6,944 bases of DNA. Origin: an uncultured Pseudobdellovibrionaceae bacterium. Its GTDB lineage: Bacteria; Bdellovibrionota; Bdellovibrionia; Bdellovibrionales; JAMPXM01. The stretch lies in assembly GCA_934277865.1 (NCBI GenBank), contig CAKQVW010000150.1, positions 1 through 6,944 of the forward strand, written 5' to 3'. The notes beneath the pieces were generated by a model. It saw nothing but the letters and a program-made list of their open reading frames with translations, did no database searches and was not told the origin of the DNA. Numbering within the stretch: the stretch's first letter is position 1; each line of letters begins with the position of its first letter. Made by a program: the position numbers and the translations under genes. Below are positions 1 through 4,629 of this stretch, piece after piece.

Positions 1-617
1 CCTTGTCCCTGACCATCCCAGCGTCGAATGTTGTCGTAGTACACGTTTCCTTGGAATGTGCTCTGGTCAAAGGTTCCCTCTAGCTCGATCGAACCCATGG
101 CATTGGTGAACTTCAAGTACGCGCGGTTTCCTTGCACGTAGCCTGTTGCCGATGTGAACTCACGCGCATAGGGACCGACAACTTTTCCGGAAGCGTCTGG
201 ACGGTTGGCAAATTCATCATAGATCGCAATCAAGAAATACGCGTCGGCGCGCACATTGACTTGCGCATTGTTGGATGTGCTCAAGAGACCTGACTGCAGC
301 GGCACATAACCACCGATGAACACTCCTGTGCCACCGTTTCCTTGTGCCGAAACGTAACCGAGATATTCCGGAGCCATGTCGGCCTCGACAAAGCCCGTGA
401 CGGCGTCCTGAAATCCATCTTGGTTGGCCGCTGCCGAAATGACCCAGCCATTAAGACCAACAGTTTGTCCCGTCGGAGTTTTCACCGAACCTGCGCCGAC
501 AAGATGAGGGCTTCGACCCGTGATTGGCGTCGCGCCGTCCTCTTTCGAACATCCGACAAGAGCAAGCATCATAAACAGTGCTCCGAAAATTCGTTTTGTC
601 GCATTCGAGGTTTTCAT
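1..617 (-). CDS. Predicted secreted lipoprotein of unknown function, C-terminus cut off by the window edge
   Basis: The frame starts at the ATG at 615-617 and stays open to position 1, giving 205 complete codons and no stop. The start is supported by an AAGGAG Shine-Dalgarno site at 624-629, six bases upstream. Residues 1-23 form a bacterial lipoprotein signal: positive charges at K2, K8 and R9, a hydrophobic stretch (residues 10-21), and a lipobox LVGC ending at C23, the predicted lipidated residue. S24 and K25 follow; absence of Asp at +2 fits sorting to the outer membrane by the usual Lol rule. The mature part is rich in Gly, Asn, Thr and aromatic residues with alternating hydrophobic stretches, which suggests beta structure outside the cytoplasm. 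I recognise no enzyme motif or named family. The strong terminator upstream (704-739) separates it from the fad operon, so it should have its own promoter, though I see no clear one. Being a lipoprotein is well supported; its role is unknown. Confidence 0.85.
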   Translation of the reverse strand, partial: MKTSNATKRIFGALFMMLALVGCSKEDGATPITGRSPHLVGAGSVKTPTGQTVGLNGWVISAAANQDGFQDAVTGFVEADMAPEYLGYVSAQGNGGTGVFIGGYVPLQSGLLSTSNNAQVNVRADAYFLIAIYDEFANRPDASGKVVGPYAREFTSATGYVQGNRAYLKFTNAMGSIELEGTFDQSTFQGNVYYDNIRRWDGQGQ

Positions 618-703
618 TTCTCACTCCTTCAAGCGATTCATATTCAAATAGCTCTAAGGGCAAGCAACGGGCCAAGTTTGTGGGACGCGAGAGACGCATA
701 AAA

Positions 704-739
704 TCGCTCCCGAGTCTCATTTCGAGACATCGGGAGCGA
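704..739 (-). terminator. Rho-independent terminator of the fadI-fadJ operon
   Basis: A 10-bp perfect stem (704-713 with 730-739) continues, after a single bulged A at 729, into five more pairs (714-718 with 724-728) closing a five-base loop, ATTTC. Read on the minus strand the stem is followed by TTTT (703-700). It lies 55 bases past the stop codon of the fadJ-like gene and before the lipoprotein start, where an operon terminator is expected. The U-tract is short, but the stem is long and GC-rich. No T-run follows on the plus strand, so I call it for the minus strand only. Confidence 0.8.
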
Positions 740-793
740 AGTGACTAGATAGGAAGACAGGTGTCGAAGCCCTGAACAGGCTTTTTAAGACAA

Positions 794-2968
794 TTACGCG
801 TAGAACTTGCGATCAGTCTTTGCGAGATTTTTAAGCGGCGTGCACGGCTTGAAACGTTCGCCATATTTTCCGGCCAAAACTTCCAACTCATCACAGATGA
901 GCTTTGCACCGACGGAGTCCGCGTAGCGCAGCAGACCACCACGGAACGGCGGAAAACCGGTTCCCGTGATCATTCCAAGATCCACTTCATCTGGTGTCTC
1001 CACGACGTGTTCTTCAATGAGTGCCAAAGCCGCTTCATTGATCATCGGGAAAATCCCGCGGCGAATGGTTTCATCGGCCGAAAGACGATCGGACGGCGAA
1101 CCAAGGCCAAGCTCTGCGTAGACCGATTGATCAACGCCTTGGCTCTTTCCTTTTTCATCGTAGAGGTAAAAGCCTTTTCGAGACTTCTTACCCAGACGCT
1201 CTTTGTTTTCCGAAAGCTTCTTCATCACTGGCGGGATCATGATGCGATCGCCAAGCGAGTCGTGGAAGATCTTCGAGACCTTGATACAAACGTCGATTCC
1301 GATTTCATCCATCAGCGTGAACGGACCCATCGGCATTCCAAACTCATTCTTGTAACGGCGATCCACAGTCTCAATCGACATACCATCTTGAAGAAGCCAT
1401 GCCGCTTCGATCAGGTACGGAACAAGAATACGATTCACCAAAAATCCGGGACCATCTTTCACAACGACCGGAAGTTTTCCCATCTTCTTGGAAAGTTCGA
1501 AGATGGTGGCAACCGCCTCGTCGCTGGATTTTTCACCGCGAATCACTTCCACAAGAGGCATCTTGTGGACCGGGTTAAAGAAGTGCATACCGACAAAGTT
1601 CTCTGGACGTGGATGGCCTTTCGCCATCTCCGTCACCGAAAGCGAGGACGTGTTCGTCGCAATGATGCAATCCGGCCGACAGTGAGTCGCCGTTTCGCCG
1701 ATCACCTTCTTTTTGATGTTCATGTCTTCAACGATCGCCTCGACCACGACATCCAGTTGGCCAAAACCCGCGAAATCAAGACCACCGGTGACTTTCGACA
1801 TCTTGCGATTGAGATCATATGCGTCGATTTTTTTTCGTTTGACGAGTTTGCTCCAGATCTCGCGAGCGTGACGAAGCCCAAGGGCCACGGCGCCATAGTT
1901 GATATCTTTCAGTCGAACATCGATCCCGCGATCCGCCGCAACGTAGGCGATACCGCCACCCATGGTCCCCGCACCCAAGACGCCGATGGCCTTCACGGGC
2001 TTGGCTTTCACGTCGCTGGCGACACCGGTCTTTTTCTTCACCGATTCCATCAAGAAGAACACGTTGATCAGATTCTTTGAAACATCCGTCACCGCGACTT
2101 CACAGAATGCTTCCAATTCAATCTGCAGCGCACGATTGATGTCCGACATACCGTAGGTCTGATCGACGACGTCGATCGCCTTAAGTGGCGCCGGATAATG
2201 TCCCGACGTCTGCTCAAGAGTGCCGCTCTTCCATTTTCCAATGACAAACTTGCGAGCTGGAAAGAGCTCCATCGCCGCCATCACAGCACCTTTGGGTTTG
2301 TAGGTCTTGCGACGTTTTCCTTTGGCAGCTACTTCACGAGCAAACTCCAAAGCCCGCGCTTCTAGAAGCGACGGGTGATAAACGCCGTCAACAAGTCCCA
2401 GCTTTTCCGCTTTGCGTGAATCCACGGCACCACCTTTGACGATGATATCCAGTGCCGCCTGATAACCAATCACACGTGGCAACCTCACGCAGCCGCCGAA
2501 GCCAGGAATGATGCCAAGCTTCACTTCGGGGAGTCCGATCTTGGTCGACGGATCGTCGCTTGCGAGACGGTAGTCGCAGGCGAGGATCATCTCACATCCC
2601 CCGCCCATACAGGCACCGTTGACAGCCGCAATCACCGGAATCTTCATCGACTCGATCAGACCAAAGATTTCGTGCGCTTTTGAAATCGCGGCCTTGAAAT
2701 CATCTGCCTTTTTCATCGCACGAATTTCGTCGATGTCCGCTCCTGCGATAAAGATCGAGGACTTGCGCGAGACGATCACAGCCGCCTGAAATCCACCGCG
2801 ACTGACTTCTTCAAGGACTTCCTTGAAGCGAACCATCACGGGGGTCGAGAATTTGTTTACCTTTTCACCGACGAGATCAAATTCGATCAACGCGATGCCA
2901 TCTTTGGGGACGATGCGAATGGATTCTTCAATGCTCATGTTTCGTTCTTTCTCGTGTGTAATTTCCAT
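794..2968 (-). CDS. fadJ: Fatty-acid oxidation complex alpha subunit: enoyl-CoA hydratase / 3-hydroxyacyl-CoA dehydrogenase
   Basis: This cytoplasmic multifunctional enzyme hydrates trans-2-enoyl-CoA and oxidises the resulting 3-hydroxyacyl-CoA with NAD, feeding 3-ketoacyl-CoA to the thiolase encoded just upstream. Numbered from the ATG at 2966-2968 (724 aa), the crotonase domain (about 20-200) has the oxyanion-hole motif FIAGAD and both catalytic glutamates, E126 in GGGCE and E148 in GLPEVKLG. The dehydrogenase domain has the NAD fold motif GAGTMG (332-337), N439 in NTSS, and the catalytic pair H462 in HFFNP and E474. The C-terminal dehydrogenase repeats carry GPGFLVNR (506-513) and the GMPMGPF and GTGFPPFRGG stretches. 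Nothing is missing, so it should be active. The start is uncertain: the ATG at 2966-2968 has a GGCGAG site seven bases upstream. The ATG at 2936-2938 has weaker pairing but gives 714 aa, the length of E. coli FadJ, and fits the family's N-terminus. A TTG at 2981-2983 abuts a hairpin and is unlikely. Thiolase-first order resembles fadI-fadJ rather than fadB-fadA; the exact FadB/FadJ class is inferred. Confidence 0.95.
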   Translation of the reverse strand: MEITHEKERNMSIEESIRIVPKDGIALIEFDLVGEKVNKFSTPVMVRFKEVLEEVSRGGFQAAVIVSRKSSIFIAGADIDEIRAMKKADDFKAAISKAHEIFGLIESMKIPVIAAVNGACMGGGCEMILACDYRLASDDPSTKIGLPEVKLGIIPGFGGCVRLPRVIGYQAALDIIVKGGAVDSRKAEKLGLVDGVYHPSLLEARALEFAREVAAKGKRRKTYKPKGAVMAAMELFPARKFVIGKWKSGTLEQTSGHYPAPLKAIDVVDQTYGMSDINRALQIELEAFCEVAVTDVSKNLINVFFLMESVKKKTGVASDVKAKPVKAIGVLGAGTMGGGIAYVAADRGIDVRLKDINYGAVALGLRHAREIWSKLVKRKKIDAYDLNRKMSKVTGGLDFAGFGQLDVVVEAIVEDMNIKKKVIGETATHCRPDCIIATNTSSLSVTEMAKGHPRPENFVGMHFFNPVHKMPLVEVIRGEKSSDEAVATIFELSKKMGKLPVVVKDGPGFLVNRILVPYLIEAAWLLQDGMSIETVDRRYKNEFGMPMGPFTLMDEIGIDVCIKVSKIFHDSLGDRIMIPPVMKKLSENKERLGKKSRKGFYLYDEKGKSQGVDQSVYAELGLGSPSDRLSADETIRRGIFPMINEAALALIEEHVVETPDEVDLGMITGTGFPPFRGGLLRYADSVGAKLICDELEVLAGKYGERFKPCTPLKNLAKTDRKFYA

Positions 2969-2983
2969 GTTGTATCTCGCCAA

Positions 2984-3003
2984 AACCCGGTCGTACCGGG
3001 GTT
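2984..3003 (-). promoter_or_regulatory. Intercistronic hairpin between thiolase and fadJ-like genes
   Basis: On the minus strand, four bases past the thiolase stop codon, 3003-2995 (AACCCCGGT) pairs with 2991-2984 (ACCGGGTT) with one bulged C, closing a three-base loop, ACG. Eight pairs form in total. The strand continues TT then GGCGAG, so the run of four T that includes the stem's last two bases is short. It could act as a weak attenuator or as a structure protecting the 3' end of the thiolase part of the message. It ends 15 bases before the preferred fadJ start. A functional role is inferred from structure and position only. Confidence 0.4.
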
Positions 3004-3007
3004 CCCG

Positions 3008-4378
3008 TTAGGCTTCGTTTTGAATGACCATCGCGCCACCCTGACCACCACCGATACAGAGTGTTGCAAGACCAAACTCTTTTCCGCTGCGTTTTAACTG
3101 CTTCATCAGAGTCAAAACAATGCGTGTTCCGGTCGCACCCACTGGGTGACCAAGCGCGATGGCGCCTCCGTTGACATTGAGTTTCGCCATGTCAATCGAA
3201 CCAACAGCTTTCGGCAAATCCAGCTTCTCACGAGCGAACTTGTCGCTCTCAAAAGCACGTAGACACGCCAAAACCTGTGCGGCAAACGCCTCGTTGAGTT
3301 CGACGTAGTCCATGTCTTTGAGCTCAAGTCCCGCGCGACGAAGTGCAATCGGCGACGAATACACCGGCCCAAGCCCCATGCGCTCGGGCTCTAGTCCTGC
3401 AAAACCATAGGACAACACACGCGCCAACGGTTTGTAGCCAAACTTTTCGGCCTTCTCGCGACTCATGAGAATCACCATCGCGGCACCGTCCGTGATCGGG
3501 CACGCGTTTCCGGCTGTCACCGTTCCGTTTTTGCGATCAAAAATGGGCTTCAGCTTGGCGAGTGCTTCCATCGATTGACCATCGCGCGGTCCGATATCTG
3601 CCTCGACAACTTCTTTGAAGTTTGGCGGCAAATAAACCGGCGTGATCTCTTCTGCCATCACGCCATTTTTCATCGCAGCAACGGCGCGTTGGTGGGACTG
3701 CAGAGCGAATTCGTCTTGTTCTTTGCGAGAGAGCGTCCATTCTTTGGCAAGAAGCTCGGCCGTTTCTCCCATGTTTTTTCCGACAAAAGGATCCGTCAGA
3801 CCTTCAACAATCGAGATACGAGGCTTGTACGGCGCACGCGCCATCGGGCTCGTGGTCAATAGTCCCATGATCGCCTTCATGTCAGCCCCGACAAGCCCCG
3901 CCAACGCGCCAAGCTGTTGGGCCGGCGAGCGAGCGCCACCCAATGCGGCAATCGCCTTGGTGACCTCAGCCGAGTAAATCAATGGCATCTGCGACATGCT
4001 CTCGGTACCGCCGGCGACAACCGCGTCAGCCATGCCCGCCTTGATCTTGTCGAATCCCGTGCTGATGCTCTCAAGCGCTGACGCACAGTTGCGATGCACC
4101 GTGTGCGCCGAGGTTCGCTGCGGAACACCGGCTCCCAGAGCGACCACGCGGCCGATATTGACAGCATCCGATGGACTTCCCGTGTTGCCGATGATGACCT
4201 CGTCGACAAGATTAACGTCGAAATTCGTGCGTGCAAACAGCTCACGAAGCGCCACTCGACCCAACTCTGCTGGGTGCACGGTTTTGAGTTTCGTGTCAGC
4301 TTTCGCAAAAGGCGTGCGCAATCCATCGACGATCACGACGTCGCGCGGGCTTTTTGGTGATACAGACTTCGTTGACAT
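3008..4378 (-). CDS. fadI: 3-ketoacyl-CoA thiolase (acetyl-CoA acyltransferase), beta subunit of the fatty-acid oxidation complex
   Basis: The product (456 aa) cleaves 3-ketoacyl-CoA with CoA to give acetyl-CoA and a shortened acyl-CoA, the last step of a beta-oxidation turn. Thiolase landmarks are complete: the nucleophile C98 in the context HRNCAS, the AGGTESMS loop (122-129), GNACPITDGAA (290-300), NEAFA (362-366), the general-base histidine H411 in GHPVGATG, and the second active cysteine C441 in CIGGGQGG. It is longer than FadA-type thiolases (about 390 aa) and closer to FadI (436 aa in E. coli). The extra length includes a hydrophobic loop (about 155-177) in the place where FadI and mitochondrial HADHB carry a membrane-associating insert. 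The start has a strong AAGGAG site at 4385-4390, six bases upstream. It is the first gene of a two-gene operon with the fadJ-like gene, and its promoter at 4431-4459 is overlapped by tandem repeats. The thiolase call is certain; the FadI subclass rests on length, loop and partner. Confidence 0.95.
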   Translation of the reverse strand: MSTKSVSPKSPRDVVIVDGLRTPFAKADTKLKTVHPAELGRVALRELFARTNFDVNLVDEVIIGNTGSPSDAVNIGRVVALGAGVPQRTSAHTVHRNCASALESISTGFDKIKAGMADAVVAGGTESMSQMPLIYSAEVTKAIAALGGARSPAQQLGALAGLVGADMKAIMGLLTTSPMARAPYKPRISIVEGLTDPFVGKNMGETAELLAKEWTLSRKEQDEFALQSHQRAVAAMKNGVMAEEITPVYLPPNFKEVVEADIGPRDGQSMEALAKLKPIFDRKNGTVTAGNACPITDGAAMVILMSREKAEKFGYKPLARVLSYGFAGLEPERMGLGPVYSSPIALRRAGLELKDMDYVELNEAFAAQVLACLRAFESDKFAREKLDLPKAVGSIDMAKLNVNGGAIALGHPVGATGTRIVLTLMKQLKRSGKEFGLATLCIGGGQGGAMVIQNEA

Positions 4379-4417
4379 GACCAGCTCCTTTTACGGCAGT
4401 AATATGCTTCCGCATGC

Positions 4418-4428
4418 TTAAGACTTAA
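4418..4428. repeat. Perfect inverted repeat at the predicted fadI transcription start
   Basis: TTAAG-A-CTTAA is a perfect 5+5 inverted repeat around a central A at 4423. It lies two bases downstream of the candidate -10 box of the minus-strand promoter and is centred on about the predicted start point. The position would suit a repressor half-site pair. It is short and AT-rich, so it could be chance, and no known regulator is recognised. Confidence 0.35.
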
Positions 4429-4429
4429 A

Positions 4430-4451
4430 CATTCGAAATTCCTTCGAAATT
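4430..4451. repeat. Two tandem 11-bp repeats, candidate operator
   Basis: CATTCGAAATT (4430-4440) is followed directly by CCTTCGAAATT (4441-4451); they match at 10 of 11 positions. Each contains the palindrome TTCGAA. The 11-bp period is about one helical turn, so two protein dimers would bind the same face of the DNA. One copy covers the -10 box and the other fills most of the spacer next to the -35 box of the candidate fadI promoter. That placement is typical of a repressor operator. The binding protein is not identified; the repeats do not match the FadR, PsrA or LexA sites I know. Confidence 0.5.
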
Positions 4452-4459
4452 ATTGTCAA
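4431..4459 (-). promoter_or_regulatory. Candidate sigma-70-type promoter of the fadI-fadJ operon
   Basis: On the minus strand a perfect -35 box TTGACA (4459-4454) is followed by a 17-base spacer and TCGAAT (4436-4431), which matches the -10 consensus at four of six positions. A start near 4424 would give a leader of about 46 bases carrying the strong thiolase Shine-Dalgarno site. It is the best minus-strand match I find in the region. Its -10 box lies inside one of the tandem repeats, so it is likely to be controlled by whatever binds there. Confidence 0.55.
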
Positions 4460-4495
4460 AGAAAAGTGACAAAAAGGCTTCAAGAGTTTGCTTTT

Positions 4496-4618
4496 ATGCG
4501 ACAAGCAATGAACCGAATTGTCAGCTTGCGCCTCGGTTTGACTTGGGACGATACGCTTTCTACGCTTGGGGCTTCATTACCAAAGCGCTATAAATTCGCT
4601 CTGGTTCAAGAGCGTTAG
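4496..4618 (+). CDS. Possible 40-codon small ORF ahead of the malic enzyme gene
   Basis: The frame runs from the ATG at 4496-4498 to TAG at 4616-4618 and encodes 40 residues, starting MRQAMNRIVS, with a mixed, fairly basic composition and no membrane segment. The stop overlaps the AGGA sequence (4617-4620) that is the best Shine-Dalgarno candidate for the malic enzyme start 11 bases later, so translation of the two could be coupled. Its own ribosome site is weak (AAGAG at 4482-4486). The candidate promoter at 4566-4594 lies inside it; if that promoter is the only one used, this ORF is not transcribed with the malic enzyme. I recognise no family. It may be a chance frame. Confidence 0.25.
   Translation: MRQAMNRIVSLRLGLTWDDTLSTLGASLPKRYKFALVQER
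4566..4594 (+). promoter_or_regulatory. Candidate promoter of the malic enzyme gene
   Basis: TTGGGG (4566-4571) stands 17 bases before TATAAA (4589-4594). The -10 box matches the consensus at five of six positions, while the -35 box keeps only the TTG. A start near 4601 would give a leader of about 29 bases before the ATG at 4630. It is the best plus-strand match in the divergent region but remains unproven. Confidence 0.4.
4597..4614 (+). promoter_or_regulatory. Short stem-loop just before the malic enzyme ribosome site
   Basis: CGCTCT (4597-4602) pairs perfectly with AGAGCG (4609-4614) across a six-base loop, GGTTCA. The stem ends two bases before the AGGA site (4617-4620). In RNA starting upstream it could modulate access to that site; if transcription starts near 4601 part of the stem is lost. 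The pairing is directly visible; a role is speculation. Confidence 0.3.
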
Positions 4619-4629
4619 GACGTCACAAA

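Noticed and set aside
630..700. Promoter for the lipoprotein gene
   Set aside because: A promoter is expected after the terminator, but on the minus strand I find only weak boxes (for example TTGCTT with AATATG 17 bases on), not good enough to annotate.
767..783. Small hairpin AAGCC/GGCTT followed by a T-run on the plus strand
   Set aside because: The stem has only five pairs, no plus-strand gene ends before it, and there is no T-run on the minus strand. The stem at 704-739 is the better operon terminator.
1007..2080. Long open frame (357 codons) on the plus strand opposite the fadJ-like gene
   Set aside because: It lies wholly antisense to a gene with complete catalytic motifs. Its product is rich in His, Arg, Asp and Phe, as expected for the complement of a GC-biased reading frame, and I see no domain in it.
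2966..2983. TTG start at 2981-2983 for the fadJ-like gene
   Set aside because: It abuts the intercistronic hairpin, lacks a Shine-Dalgarno site and adds residues beyond the family's usual N-terminus. Two in-frame ATG codons downstream fit better.
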